From contig JAWLGP010000025.1 in NCBI GenBank assembly GCA_041685045.1, positions 1 through 64,000 of the forward strand: a stretch of DNA of 64,000 nt. Direction: 5' to 3'. Under the pieces are notes generated by a model. The model saw nothing but the letters and a program-made list of their open reading frames with translations, searched no databases and was not told the origin of the DNA. The position numbers and the translations under genes are program-made. Source of the DNA: Thiohalomonas sp041685045 (lineage in GTDB: Bacteria > Pseudomonadota > Gammaproteobacteria > Thiohalomonadales > Thiohalomonadaceae). This document shows, piece by piece, positions 1 through 10,560 of this stretch; within the stretch, counting starts at the first letter, position 1, and each line of letters starts with the position of its first letter.

Positions 1-82
1 GTTGTTGCGTTTCTTGGAAAGGGCGCGCCATTCCCTGCGAAACGCGCCTAGCAGCTGGCGGCTTTGCGTCGCGCTGAAAGCG

Positions 83-799
83 TCAAACAGTGTGAAACAC
101 TACACTGGGGCAGACCACCGGCAACGGCGTTTCCAGCCGCGTGGCCTTCGGTGTCACGTCAGCCCGATAGGCCAACGCCTCGACCCCGGCGGCGAGTGCC
201 TCGCGCAGGGTGGCTCCGTAGAGCGGGTCGATCTCATAGGCGGGCCGCACCCGCTGCGCATCGCCGCGCTGGACGCAGAAAAAGATGACGCCCCGACCAC
301 CCTCTGCCACCACCCCCATCAGCTCGCGTAGGTGCTTGCTGCCGCGGGCACTTACCGCGTCAGGGAAGAAGGCGTGGCCATCGGCGTCACAGGTGGTGAC
401 GTTCTTCACCTCGACATAGCAGGGCCGCCCATCGGCGTGCCCCTCCAGCAACAGGTCGATGCGGCTGCGCTCGTTGCCGTAGCGCACCTCGCGGCGGATG
501 GATGCGTACCCCTGCAACTCGCGCACGGTGCCGTCGATGACCGCCGCCTCCACCAACGTGTTGGTGATGCCGGTATTGACCCCCACCATGACACCGGCGA
601 GCGTCTCGCTGATCTCCCAGGAGTAGCGGTACTTGCGTTTGGGATTTTCGGCGTCGCGCAGCCACACCCGACAGCCCGGCTCCGAACAGCCGAGCATCGA
701 ACCGGTGTTCGGGGTATGCACCGTAATGAGCGAACCGTCCTCCAGTTCGACATCGGCGAGGAATCGCTTGTAGCGGCGGATGAGTTTGGCGGGGATCAA
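83..799 (-). CDS. sfsA: SfsA family DNA-binding/nuclease-fold protein
   Basis: This is a full-length SfsA homologue of 238 aa (E. coli SfsA is about 234). Family landmarks are in order: RRYKRFLADV near residue 9, HTPNTGSM near 28, ERSRIDLLLEG near 110, CYVEVKNVT near 127 and FFPDAVSARGSKHLREL near 144. SfsA has an N-terminal OB fold and a C-terminal PD-(D/E)XK-like fold. In E. coli it was linked to maltose metabolism, but its biochemical role is unsettled. The start is a TTG at 799; I see no in-frame ATG nearby and only a weak purine-rich stretch upstream. The gene lies downstream of relA on the same strand, separated by a 173-nt spacer that carries a nested inverted repeat. Confidence 0.93.
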   Translation of the reverse strand: MIPAKLIRRYKRFLADVELEDGSLITVHTPNTGSMLGCSEPGCRVWLRDAENPKRKYRYSWEISETLAGVMVGVNTGITNTLVEAAVIDGTVRELQGYASIRREVRYGNERSRIDLLLEGHADGRPCYVEVKNVTTCDADGHAFFPDAVSARGSKHLRELMGVVAEGGRGVIFFCVQRGDAQRVRPAYEIDPLYGATLREALAAGVEALAYRADVTPKATRLETPLPVVCPSVVFHTV

Positions 800-820
800 G
801 CTTTTTCTCTGTCTGGATTC

Positions 821-965
821 GATCCGCGAATGAACGCAAATAAACGCGAATGGCTACAGGCGTAGGGTGCGGTCTTATCGCATCAATCAAATCGGCTTGG
901 ACACCGAGATTCGGTGCGTTAAGAACGACCCTACCTTCGCGTTTATTCGCGTTCATTTGCGGATC
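821..965. repeat. Nested inverted-repeat element, 145 bp
   Basis: The outer arms, 821-850 and 936-965, are 30-bp inverted repeats with only two mismatches; each carries the core ATCCGCGAATGAACGC. Inside them is a second imperfect inverted repeat: GTAGGGTGCGGTCTTA near 864-879 faces TAAGAACGACCCTAC near 919-933. The element fills the relA-sfsA spacer. The outer arms recur at 7720-7788, so this is a dispersed family. I see no transposase; it looks like a MITE- or REP-type structure. Confidence 0.8.
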
Positions 966-972
966 AAAAACC

Positions 973-3189
973 TCACCGCGTCCGGCGCCGGACCTCCAAC
1001 ACGTTCGACAGCTGGCCAATGCGGGTGAGGACGCGGGAGAGCTGGTCGATGTCGGAGATCTCGATGGTGACCAGCATGCGGGCGGTATGGTCGTGCTTGT
1101 CGGAGCGGCTGTTCGCCGCCAGCACGTTGATCTTTTCATTGGCCAGCACGGTGGAGATGTCGCGCAGCAGCCCCTGACGGTCGATGGCCTCGATTTCGAT
1201 ATCGACCTGATAGGTGTTCTGCTCGTGGCTGCTCCACTCCACCTCGACCAGGCGCTGGGAGTTGTCTTCGGGCATGCTGAGCACATTCGGACAGTCGCGG
1301 GTGTGAATGGTGACCCCGCGGCCACGGGTGATGAAGCCGATGATGGGATCACCCGCCGCCGGTTTGCAGCAGCGCGCCATGGTGGTGAGCAGGTTGCCGA
1401 CGCCACGGATGTGGATATCGCCGCCCTCCGCGCTCTTGCGGCGACGCACCGGGGCCAGGGCGGTCTCCGTCTCCTCCCCGGTTCGCTTGGTGAGCTGCTG
1501 GACGACACGCGCCACCTGGGTCGGGGTGATGTCGCCGCGGCCGACCGCCACCAGCATCTCGTCGACACTCTGCAGGTTGAGCTGCTGCGCCAGCGCCTCC
1601 AGCCCCAACCCGTCGGCGCCGAGCCGGTGCAGCTCACGATCGAGGGCGTCGCGCCCGTCCGCCACATTCTGGTCGTGGTCGCGCTGCTTGAACCAGGTAC
1701 GCACCTTGGATCGGGCGCGGGAGGTCTTGAGAAAGCCCAGGTGTGGGTTGAGCCAGTCGCGGCTGGGACCGCCCTGGCGGGCGGTCAGGATCTCCACCTG
1801 CTCGCCGCTCTTCAGCTCGTAGCCAAGCGGCACGATGCGGCCGTCCACCTTGGCGCCGCGACAGCGGTTACCCACCTCGGTATGCACGTGATAGGCGAAG
1901 TCGAGCGGTGTCGCCCCCTGCGGCAGATCAAACACCTCGCCGGTGGGGCTCAGCACGTAGACCCGATCCTGAAACACCTCGGATTTGAAGCGGTCGATGA
2001 AATCGCCGGCGCTGCCCTCCTCCTCCTTCCAGTCGAGGAGCTGGCGCAGCCAGGCGATCTTCTGCTCGAAGCGATGATCGCGCTTGCCGCCCTCCTTATA
2101 GCGCCAATGGGCTGCCACCCCGAGTTCCGCGTGGCGATCCATCTCCGGGGTGCGGATCTGTACCTCCAGGGTCTTGCCCTCGGGGCCGACCACCGCCGTG
2201 TGAATGGACTGGTACATATTCTCTTTCGGCGTGGCGATATAGTCGTCGAACTCGCGCGGGATGTGCGGCCAAAGCGAATGGACGATACCCAGGGCGTGGT
2301 AGCAATCGGCCACGGTATCGACCAGGACCCGCACTGCACGCACATCGTAGAGCTGGTGGAAACCCAGCCCCTTGCGGCGCATCTTCTTCCAGATGCTGTA
2401 GATATGCTTGGGGCGGCCCTGAATGTCGGCCTGGATGCCGGCTTTGCCGAGCTCCGTCTCCAGGATGCCGACCACCTTTTCGATATAGTGCTGGCGGTCG
2501 ACCCGGCGCTCGCGCAGAAAGCGGGCGATCTGCTTGTAGGTGACCGGATCGAGGTAGCGGAACGAGAGGTCTTCCAGTTCCCACTTGATGTGCCAGATAC
2601 CGAGACGGTTGGCGAGCGGCGCGTAGATATCCATGGTCTCGCGCGCGATGCGCCGCTGACGCTCCTCGGAGAGAAACTTCAGGGTGCGCATGTTGTGCAG
2701 GCGGTCGGCCAGTTTGATCAGGACTACCCGCACGTCCTCGGCCATGGCCAGGAGCAGTTTGCGCAGGCTCTCGGCCCGCACCGTCTCCTTGCCGGCGGAG
2801 AGCTCCTGCTGATACTCCCCGATGGTGCGCATCTTGGTGACGCCATCCACCAGCCGTGCCACATCGTCGCCGCAAGTGGACGCGACGTCATCCAGGGTGA
2901 TTTCGGTGTCTTCGACCACGTCGTGCAGGATAGCCGCTGCCAGCGTGGCGTGGTCGAGATTGAGGCCCGCCAGGATGTCGGCGACGGCAATGACGTGGGA
3001 AAGATAGGGCTCACCGGAAGCGCGGGTCTGGGTACGATGCGCCTGTTCGGCGAGCTCGAGGGCGCGCCGGACCAGGTCCAGTTCATCGCTCGAGAGCCGC
3101 TCTCCCAGCTTGTTCAGCCAAGCGTCTTTCTGCGGCCCGTCCGACGACGGGGCATCGGGCGAGGGGGCCTGCGTCTCGACATAAACCAT
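973..3189 (-). CDS. relA: RelA/SpoT-family (p)ppGpp synthetase
   Basis: A 738-aa long-form RelA/SpoT homologue that makes the stringent-response alarmone (p)ppGpp. Domains in order: HD (about 45-170), synthetase (about 230-360), TGS (about 405-470), a Cys/His-rich region with ARCCKPAAGDPIIGF near 585-640, and a C-terminal ACT domain. In the synthetase the predicted catalytic residues D282 (YDVRAVR) and E342 (LEVQIRT) are present, and the charge motif is EFDD at 313-316, typical of RelA rather than SpoT (RFKD). Unusually, all hydrolase residues of the HD domain also look intact: R56, H65, H89-D90, E93-D94, D162 and N166. It may therefore be bifunctional. The ATG at 3189 follows an AGGAGA ribosome-binding site. 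E. coli relA has a degenerate HD domain. Confidence 0.95.
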   Translation of the reverse strand: MVYVETQAPSPDAPSSDGPQKDAWLNKLGERLSSDELDLVRRALELAEQAHRTQTRASGEPYLSHVIAVADILAGLNLDHATLAAAILHDVVEDTEITLDDVASTCGDDVARLVDGVTKMRTIGEYQQELSAGKETVRAESLRKLLLAMAEDVRVVLIKLADRLHNMRTLKFLSEERQRRIARETMDIYAPLANRLGIWHIKWELEDLSFRYLDPVTYKQIARFLRERRVDRQHYIEKVVGILETELGKAGIQADIQGRPKHIYSIWKKMRRKGLGFHQLYDVRAVRVLVDTVADCYHALGIVHSLWPHIPREFDDYIATPKENMYQSIHTAVVGPEGKTLEVQIRTPEMDRHAELGVAAHWRYKEGGKRDHRFEQKIAWLRQLLDWKEEEGSAGDFIDRFKSEVFQDRVYVLSPTGEVFDLPQGATPLDFAYHVHTEVGNRCRGAKVDGRIVPLGYELKSGEQVEILTARQGGPSRDWLNPHLGFLKTSRARSKVRTWFKQRDHDQNVADGRDALDRELHRLGADGLGLEALAQQLNLQSVDEMLVAVGRGDITPTQVARVVQQLTKRTGEETETALAPVRRRKSAEGGDIHIRGVGNLLTTMARCCKPAAGDPIIGFITRGRGVTIHTRDCPNVLSMPEDNSQRLVEVEWSSHEQNTYQVDIEIEAIDRQGLLRDISTVLANEKINVLAANSRSDKHDHTARMLVTIEISDIDQLSRVLTRIGQLSNVLEVRRRTR

Positions 3190-3261
3190 TATTTTCTCCT
3201 GCGAGCATTCCGGCCCACAGTCTGTTCGACCCTCACGGGCAGTGTTGGTTTCCGGCTCGAT

Positions 3262-5325
<2,064 letters not shown>

Positions 5326-5435
5326 CACTGAGAAAGGTGTGGCTGTGCGCACATCGGCAGCACGTTTTACGTGGGACAATCAGGTGGAGTATATTGCTGA
5401 GCAACGCGTTACCCATTCTATCAAGGAGCCGTACG

Positions 5436-5717
5436 ATGCGTCTTCTTCCTGCCGTTCTCGGCTGCCTGCTGGCAGGCACCGTCACGGCCGACGTCTTGGA
5501 AATGCCCACACGGGAACAGGCCGTGAGCGGGGGCGAGACAGTGCTTCGCGAACTGCCGGCCAAAGGGATGAGCATGCGCGAGGTGGAGCAGCGGTTCGGC
5601 GCCCCCGTCGAAAAGCGGGACGCGGTCGGCAATCCGCCGATCACCCGCTGGATCTACGATACCTACACCGTCTATTTCGAGCATCAGTACGTCGTTCACG
5701 CCGTCCTCAACCGCTAA
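5436..5717 (+). CDS. Small periplasmic protein, BamE/SmpA-like character
   Basis: A 93-aa protein with a signal peptide (MRLLPAVLGCLLAGTVTADV, probable cleavage after TVTA). The mature part contains MSMREVEQRFGAPVEKRD and PPITRWIYDTYTVYFEHQYV. A helix ending in 'VEQRFGxP' followed by beta strands ending in 'YTVYFE' resembles the small BamE/SmpA-like fold found in many exported gammaproteobacterial proteins; this is a resemblance, not an assignment. The start is supported by AAGGAG at 5423-5428, eight bases upstream of ATG 5436; the longer open frame upstream lacks this. It ends 7 nt before aguA, so the two may be co-transcribed. Specific function unknown. Confidence 0.8.
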   Translation: MRLLPAVLGCLLAGTVTADVLEMPTREQAVSGGETVLRELPAKGMSMREVEQRFGAPVEKRDAVGNPPITRWIYDTYTVYFEHQYVVHAVLNR

Positions 5718-5724
5718 GACTCCA

Positions 5725-6768
5725 ATGACTGAGACTTCCGTCAGGCTGCCCGCCGAGTGGGCACGCCAGAGCGCCGTATTGCTGACCTGGCCGCATCTGC
5801 ACGGGGACTGGCGTCGCTGGCTCGACCAGGTCGAGCCGGTGTTCGTGGCCATCACCCGCGAGGTGGCCACCCGGGAACAGGTGATGATCGCCTGCTACGA
5901 CGAGGGTCACCGCTCACACATCGCGGGCCTGCTGCAAACGGCCGGCGTTCCCGCCGAGCGTGCCCGGCTGTACATCGCGCCCTCGAATGACACCTGGGCG
6001 CGCGATCACGGCCCCATCACTGCCTTGCGTAACGGCCGACCGGTGTTGCTGGACTTCCGCTTCAATGGCTGGGGCCGCAAGTATGCCCATGACCTCGACG
6101 ACCAGGTTACTGCCCGGCTTCACGCCGCCGGCGCCTTCGGCGAAACCCCGCTGGAGCCGGTCGACCTGATCCTCGAAGGGGGCAGCATCGAGTCCGACGG
6201 CGAAGGCACCCTGCTGACCACCAGCCGCTGCCTGCTTTCGCCGGAGCGCAACCCTCAGTACGACTGCGCCGACCTGGAATCGTTCTTCCGCCGCCACTTG
6301 GGCATCGAACGGGTGCTCTGGCTGCGAAAGGGGTATCTCGAGGGCGACGACACCGACAGCCACGTCGACACGCTGGCCCGCCTCTGCGACCGACGTACCA
6401 TCGCCTACGTGAGCTGCGATGATCCAGCGGACCCGCACTACGAAGAGCTGAAGGAGATGGAGGGGGAGCTACAGGCGTTTCGCACCGCCGATGGCGAGCC
6501 GTACCGGCTGGTGCCGCTGCCCTGGCCTTCGGCCAAGCGCAACGAGGATGGTGATCGGTTGCCGGCCACCTATGCCAATTTCCTGATCATCAACGATGCG
6601 GTACTGGTACCGGTCTACGACGACCCGGCCGATACGATCGCCCTGAGACGGCTGGCGGACTGCTTCCCGGAACGCGAGATCGTCGCCATCGATGGCCTCC
6701 CGCTAATCCGCCAGTACGGCAGCCTGCATTGCGTCACCATGCAGCTACCGGAAGGGGTGGTCGGTTAG
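5725..6768 (+). CDS. aguA: Agmatine deiminase
   Basis: A 347-aa peptidyl-arginine-deiminase-family enzyme converting agmatine to N-carbamoylputrescine and ammonia. Visible family motifs are NDTWARDHGP near 92, DFRFNGWGRKY near 109, LEGGSIESDGEGTLLTT near 148, EGDDTDSHVD near 207 and the nucleophilic cysteine in QYGSLHCVTMQLP near the C terminus. Length matches the family (about 340-370). It is followed 49 nt later by the amidase for the next step, so the pair makes putrescine from agmatine by the route that avoids agmatine ureohydrolase. No arginine decarboxylase is in the window, so the source of agmatine must be encoded elsewhere. Confidence 0.96.
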   Translation: MTETSVRLPAEWARQSAVLLTWPHLHGDWRRWLDQVEPVFVAITREVATREQVMIACYDEGHRSHIAGLLQTAGVPAERARLYIAPSNDTWARDHGPITALRNGRPVLLDFRFNGWGRKYAHDLDDQVTARLHAAGAFGETPLEPVDLILEGGSIESDGEGTLLTTSRCLLSPERNPQYDCADLESFFRRHLGIERVLWLRKGYLEGDDTDSHVDTLARLCDRRTIAYVSCDDPADPHYEELKEMEGELQAFRTADGEPYRLVPLPWPSAKRNEDGDRLPATYANFLIINDAVLVPVYDDPADTIALRRLADCFPEREIVAIDGLPLIRQYGSLHCVTMQLPEGVVG

Positions 6769-6817
6769 ATCCGGCTTTTCGCACCCGCGTTCCAGTTGTC
6801 ATTGAGGACATCCGCCC

Positions 6818-7711
6818 ATGCCCCACCGCATGTTGACCGTCGGCCTGGTGCAGCACAGCTGTACGGAAGACCGTGATGCGAATCTGAAGAAGAGCCTGGA
6901 CGGGGTCCGCGAGGCGGCTTCGCGTGGCGCGCGGCTGGTGCTGTTGCAGGAACTCCACACCGGGGTCTACTTCTGTCAGACCGAGGACACGGCCCGCTTC
7001 GACCAGGCGGAGCCCATTCCCGGCCCCACCACCGAGGCGGTCGGCCAGTTGGCGGCGGAGCTCGGCGTGGTGGTCGTGGCCTCGCTGTTCGAGCGACGCG
7101 CGCCGGGGCTCTACCACAACACCGCCGTGGTACTGGATGCGGACGGCAGCCTGGCCGGGCGCTACCGCAAGATGCACATCCCGGACGATCCCGGGTATTA
7201 CGAGAAGTTCTACTTCACACCCGGTGACCTGGGCTTCCGGCCCATCGATACCGCCGTGGGTCGCTTGGGCGTTTTGGTCTGCTGGGATCAGTGGTTCCCT
7301 GAAGCGGCACGGCTGATGGCGCTCGCCGGTGCCGACCTGCTGCTCTACCCCACCGCCATCGGCTGGGACCCGCGGGACGATGATGCCGAGAAGGGACGCC
7401 AGCGGGACGCCTGGATCACCGTCCAGCGCGGCCATGCCATCGCCAACGGCCTGCCCGTGCTGGCCTGCAACCGGGTCGGCAGCGAACCCGATCCGAGCGG
7501 CCTCACCCCCGGCGCCCGCTTCTGGGGCTCCAGCTTCATTGCCGGACCACAGGGGGAGATGCTGGCGCAGGCCTCCGACAACGATGAGACCGTTCTGGTG
7601 CTGGACGTCGACCTCACCCGCAGTGAACAGGTCCGCCGCCTCTGGCCCTACCTGCGCGACCGCCGCATCGACGCCTACGACGACCTGACCCGGCGCTTCA
7701 TCGATCACTGA
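6818..7711 (+). CDS. aguB: N-carbamoylputrescine amidase
   Basis: A 297-aa nitrilase-superfamily enzyme hydrolysing N-carbamoylputrescine to putrescine, CO2 and ammonia. The Glu-Lys-Cys triad is visible: E in LVLLQELHTGVYFC (about 45), K in RYRKMHIPDDPGYYEKFYF (about 121) and C in LGVLVCWDQWFPEAARL (about 156). Residues such as PGYYEKFYF and PTAIGWDP are typical of AguB. The start is ATG 6818, preceded by a weak GAGGA-like stretch. It sits directly after aguA, and their co-occurrence supports the assignment. A 69-bp inverted repeat begins only 9 nt after the stop. Confidence 0.96.
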   Translation: MPHRMLTVGLVQHSCTEDRDANLKKSLDGVREAASRGARLVLLQELHTGVYFCQTEDTARFDQAEPIPGPTTEAVGQLAAELGVVVVASLFERRAPGLYHNTAVVLDADGSLAGRYRKMHIPDDPGYYEKFYFTPGDLGFRPIDTAVGRLGVLVCWDQWFPEAARLMALAGADLLLYPTAIGWDPRDDDAEKGRQRDAWITVQRGHAIANGLPVLACNRVGSEPDPSGLTPGARFWGSSFIAGPQGEMLAQASDNDETVLVLDVDLTRSEQVRRLWPYLRDRRIDAYDDLTRRFIDH

Positions 7712-7719
7712 TTCAAGCA

Positions 7720-7788
7720 ATCCGCGAATGAACGCGAATACTGGGATCGATTCCGTCTATTTCTGTTCATTGGCGTTCATTCGCGGAT
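7720..7788. repeat. Short inverted-repeat element, 69 bp
   Basis: The arms 7720-7739 (ATCCGCGAATGAACGCGAAT) and 7769-7788 are inverted repeats with one mismatch, around a 29-bp centre. They share their core with the outer arms of the 821-965 element, so this is a shorter member of the same family. It sits between aguB and the DAHP synthase gene, both on plus. If transcribed it would fold into a long hairpin, but no T-run follows, so I do not call it a terminator. Confidence 0.75.
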
Positions 7789-7852
7789 CACTTTTCGGGC
7801 AACCGTTGCCTGTGGTTAACTGCTCGTTCCACTCAGCCAAACCGATATCGCC

Positions 7853-8971
7853 ATGATCGTTATCCTGCAACCGAACGTCGAAAAGAGCTCGCCGGAATTC
7901 GCGCCGCTGATGGAGCACCTCTCCAACCTGCCGGGGGTCGGCGTGCGGGTGCATGAGGAGCGCGGGACGGAACAGGTACTGACTGAGCTCTATCTCATCG
8001 GCAACACCAAGGCGCTCAATATCGAGGACATCGAAATTCTGCCCGGTGTCGAGCGGGTGGTGCGGGTCTCCGAGGAGTACCGCATTCTGGGCCGGCACCG
8101 CGATGACCAGCGACCGACGGCGTTCAACTACAACGGCGTGCGCTTCGGTCAGGACAACCTGCACGTCTTCGCCGGCCTGTGCGCGGTCGATACGCCGGCC
8201 CACGTGGAAGAGATGATGAAGCGATTGGCCGAACACGGCCAGGTTTGTACCCGCATGGGCGCCTACAAGCCGCGCACCAACCCCTATTCGTTCCAGGGCC
8301 ACGGCAAGGCCTGCCTGCCCTACGTGTTCGAGCTGGCGGGCAAGTACGGCATCAAGGTGATCGCCATGGAAGTCACCCACGAGTCTCACGTGGACGAGAT
8401 CCACGACGCGCTGCACACCACCGGCAACCCGACCGGGGTGATGCTGCAGATCGGGACCCGCAACACGCAGAACTTCGAGCTTCTGAAAGCGGTTGGTCGT
8501 CAGCGCGAATTTCCGGTACTGCTCAAGCGCGGCTTTGGGATTACCCTGGAAGAATCGCTCAACGCTGCCGAGTATCTCGCCTCCGAGGGCAACGGGTGGG
8601 TAGTGTTCGGTCTGCGCGGCATGAAAACCAACATGGGCGACCCGCACCGCAATTTCGTCGACTTCTCCCACGTCCCGGTGGTCAAACGCCTGACCCGCAT
8701 GCCGGTCTGCATCGACCCCTCACACTCCGTGGGCAGCCGCGACATGGCACCCGATGGGCTGCTCGATGTCATGCACGTCACCGCCCAAGGGATCATCGCC
8801 GGCGCCAACATGGTACTGGTCGACTTCCACCCGCACCCAACCAAGGCACTGGTGGATGGGCCGCAGGCGCTACTCATGGACGAGCTGCCGTGGTTTCTCG
8901 ACGACGTGGCGATTGCGCGGGAAGCCTACGAGAAGCGCCGGGCGCGGGCGGAGACGGCGCAGAAAGGTTAA
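7853..8971 (+). CDS. 3-deoxy-7-phosphoheptulonate (DAHP) synthase, type I-beta
   Basis: A 372-aa protein catalysing the first shikimate-pathway step: condensation of phosphoenolpyruvate and erythrose-4-phosphate. The first 70 residues form a ferredoxin/ACT-like regulatory extension, as in Thermotoga-type DAHP synthases. The TIM barrel follows, with GAYKPRTNPYSFQGHG near 139, MEVTHESHVDEI near 173, QIGTRNTQNFELL near 198, LLKRGFGITLEE near 220 and CIDPSHSVGSRDM near 287 (metal and phosphate ligands). This is the I-beta/KDO8P-related subtype, not the AroF/G/H I-alpha subtype of E. coli. The gene stands apart from other aromatic genes. A heptad repeat array starts just after its stop. Confidence 0.93.
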   Translation: MIVILQPNVEKSSPEFAPLMEHLSNLPGVGVRVHEERGTEQVLTELYLIGNTKALNIEDIEILPGVERVVRVSEEYRILGRHRDDQRPTAFNYNGVRFGQDNLHVFAGLCAVDTPAHVEEMMKRLAEHGQVCTRMGAYKPRTNPYSFQGHGKACLPYVFELAGKYGIKVIAMEVTHESHVDEIHDALHTTGNPTGVMLQIGTRNTQNFELLKAVGRQREFPVLLKRGFGITLEESLNAAEYLASEGNGWVVFGLRGMKTNMGDPHRNFVDFSHVPVVKRLTRMPVCIDPSHSVGSRDMAPDGLLDVMHVTAQGIIAGANMVLVDFHPHPTKALVDGPQALLMDELPWFLDDVAIAREAYEKRRARAETAQKG

Positions 8972-8972
8972 G

Positions 8973-9056
8973 GGTTACGCGTGCGTTAGGCGTTACGCGT
9001 TAACGAAAGGTTAGGTTAAAGGTTTAGGGTCACGCCTCACGCCCCACGCCTTACGA
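8973..9056. repeat. Heptad repeat array (GCGTNAN type), inverted arms
   Basis: The left arm, about 8973-9005, contains consecutive 7-mers such as GCGTTAG, GCGTTAC and GCGTTAA. The right arm, 9029-9056, holds the same pattern inverted (on the minus strand GCGTGGG, GCGTGAG, GCGTGAC). The array lies between two convergent genes. Its right arm overlaps the 3' end of the isoaspartyl peptidase gene and supplies its last codons. Comparable arrays are at 38293-38374 and 44429-44470. Confidence 0.75.
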
Positions 9057-9991
9057 ACATTGACAGTCGCCTGCATCGCCAGCTGCATTTCGACGCCCTC
9101 CGCCACATAGGCATGCGGCATGGCGGGCGTCAGGTGCCCGACGCCCGGCCTGCCGGCGGTATCCAAGGCGATGATGCCCACCTCACGGCTGTTGAACCCG
9201 GCCATCTCCCGCAACACCCGCCCGACCGCGTCGCCCGCCGAACTGCCGGCCGCCACGGCGTCGCACACGGCCCGGGTGGTCAGATGGCGCAGCATCTGCT
9301 CGCCCCTCCCCGTGGCGGACGCCGCCGCCCACCGGGTCGCGTAGTTCCCGGCCCCGGGGATGGGGCTGTCCCCCACCCTGCCCGGCACCTTCAGCATGAT
9401 GCCGCCGGTCGAGGTCGCCGCGGCCAGTCGACCTTGGAGATCCAGGGCCACCGCGCCGACGGTACCGCTGCCCTCCGGCGGCGATTCACCGAGCAACTGG
9501 TGCAAGGCAGCGAGTTTCTCATCCCCTTCGCTGGCGTCGATACGTCTGCGGCGCGATTCGAAACGGGCGCGCCGCTCCGGCGTCTCCGGGTCGTAGTCGG
9601 AAAACCCGGCTGCGCGGGCAAACTGGCGGGCCCCTTCGCCGACCAGCAGGATGTGATCGGTGAGCCGCATCACCTCGCGGGCCACCAGGACCGGATTGCG
9701 CACCCGTCGGATCGCCCCAACTCCACCGGCGTTCCGGGTGGAGCCGTCCATCACGCCGGCATCCATCTCGATATCGCCGTGTAGATTCAGCACCGAACCG
9801 GTGCCGGCATTGAACAAGGGGGCATCTTCGAGCCACCGCACCGCCTCCACCACCGCATCGAGGGCGGATGCGTTTCCGGCCAACAGTTCCTGCGCCGCCT
9901 CGGCCGCCGGGCGCAAGGACACAAAGACCTCTTCGGCCGGGCAGTCGCGCCAATCGCCGGCGCCACCATGCAAGACCACTGCGTATCCCAT
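9011..9991 (-). CDS. iaaA: Isoaspartyl peptidase/L-asparaginase (Ntn hydrolase)
   Basis: A 326-aa member of the plant-type asparaginase/isoaspartyl peptidase family, which hydrolyses beta-aspartyl peptides and asparagine after self-cleavage. Landmarks: VVLHGGAGDW near the N terminus, FNAGTGSVLNLHGDIEMDA near 61, and the autocleavage site GSGTVGAVALD, whose Thr becomes the nucleophile. STGGIMLKVPGRVGDSPIPG (about 195-215) forms the active-site loop. I chose ATG 9991, which has GGGAG six bases upstream, over a TTG at 9997. The extreme C terminus (VRKAWGVRRDPKPLT) is encoded within the heptad array and is probably not part of the conserved fold. Confidence 0.93.
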   Translation of the reverse strand: MGYAVVLHGGAGDWRDCPAEEVFVSLRPAAEAAQELLAGNASALDAVVEAVRWLEDAPLFNAGTGSVLNLHGDIEMDAGVMDGSTRNAGGVGAIRRVRNPVLVAREVMRLTDHILLVGEGARQFARAAGFSDYDPETPERRARFESRRRRIDASEGDEKLAALHQLLGESPPEGSGTVGAVALDLQGRLAAATSTGGIMLKVPGRVGDSPIPGAGNYATRWAAASATGRGEQMLRHLTTRAVCDAVAAGSSAGDAVGRVLREMAGFNSREVGIIALDTAGRPGVGHLTPAMPHAYVAEGVEMQLAMQATVNVRKAWGVRRDPKPLT

Positions 9992-10155
9992 CGCCAACTC
10001 CCGATCGTCAGCGGCAACGACAGCGGATTCTCGACCGCGCTTGCGGCAACTTTAGGTCATTGCGGGGACCGGTTCAGGATGGACAGGCGCCGGCCAGACG
10101 CTAGCCTTTGGGTGACAGTAGGAAAATCGCCATGGCATCTTCCAGGAGGTGCGCC

Positions 10156-10560
10156 ATGCAATTGCACGACTTCCTCGGGCAGGTTCAGCACCGTGCCCAC
10201 CTATCCGATTTCGACGAGGCCCTGCGCGCCAGTCGAGCGACATTGGAAACGCTCGCTGAACGCCTCGACGGCAATGAGCCCGCCCAACTCGGTGCCCAGC
10301 TGCCGCACGAACTGGCGGAGTTTCTGAAACGCGATTCTGCCGGAACGGGTGAACGTTTCTCCTCGGACGAGTTCTTCCAGCGCGTCTGCGAGCGGGAAGG
10401 CGTCGATCTGCCCGATGCGGTGTTCCACGCCCGCGCCGTCATCGATGTGCTGAGCGACGCGGTCTCGGCCGGTGAGATAGCGGATATCCGGGCCCAACTG
10501 CCGACCGATTACCAACGGCTGTTCGAGGCCGGCAGTACGGGTCGCTTGCCGCCCCATTGA
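10156..10560 (+). CDS. DUF2267-type protein
   Basis: A 134-aa soluble protein resembling the DUF2267 family: an N-terminal helix (QLHDFLGQVQHRAHLSDFDEA) followed by ASRATLETLAERLDGNEPAQLGAQLPHELAEFL, and a second similar half (EFFQRVCEREG, ARAVIDVLSDAV, IRAQLPTDYQRLF). The two halves look like an internal duplication of a helical unit 'F...V ... A...vL.tL.erl ... qLP..l..Lf'. Function is unknown. ATG 10156 is preceded by AGGAGGT with ideal spacing; an upstream in-frame ATG at 10108 has no such site. It overlaps the next gene by 4 nt (TTGA), indicating translational coupling. Confidence 0.85.
   Translation: MQLHDFLGQVQHRAHLSDFDEALRASRATLETLAERLDGNEPAQLGAQLPHELAEFLKRDSAGTGERFSSDEFFQRVCEREGVDLPDAVFHARAVIDVLSDAVSAGEIADIRAQLPTDYQRLFEAGSTGRLPPH

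Noticed and set aside
1..82. Possible gene or terminator at the window edge before sfsA
   Set aside because: GCGTTTC/GAAACGC forms a loose inverted repeat near 7-43, but there is no T-run, and the open frames here are antisense to sfsA.
8973..9056. Heptad array considered as a CRISPR array
   Set aside because: The unit is 7 bp without spacers, and no cas gene is in the window.
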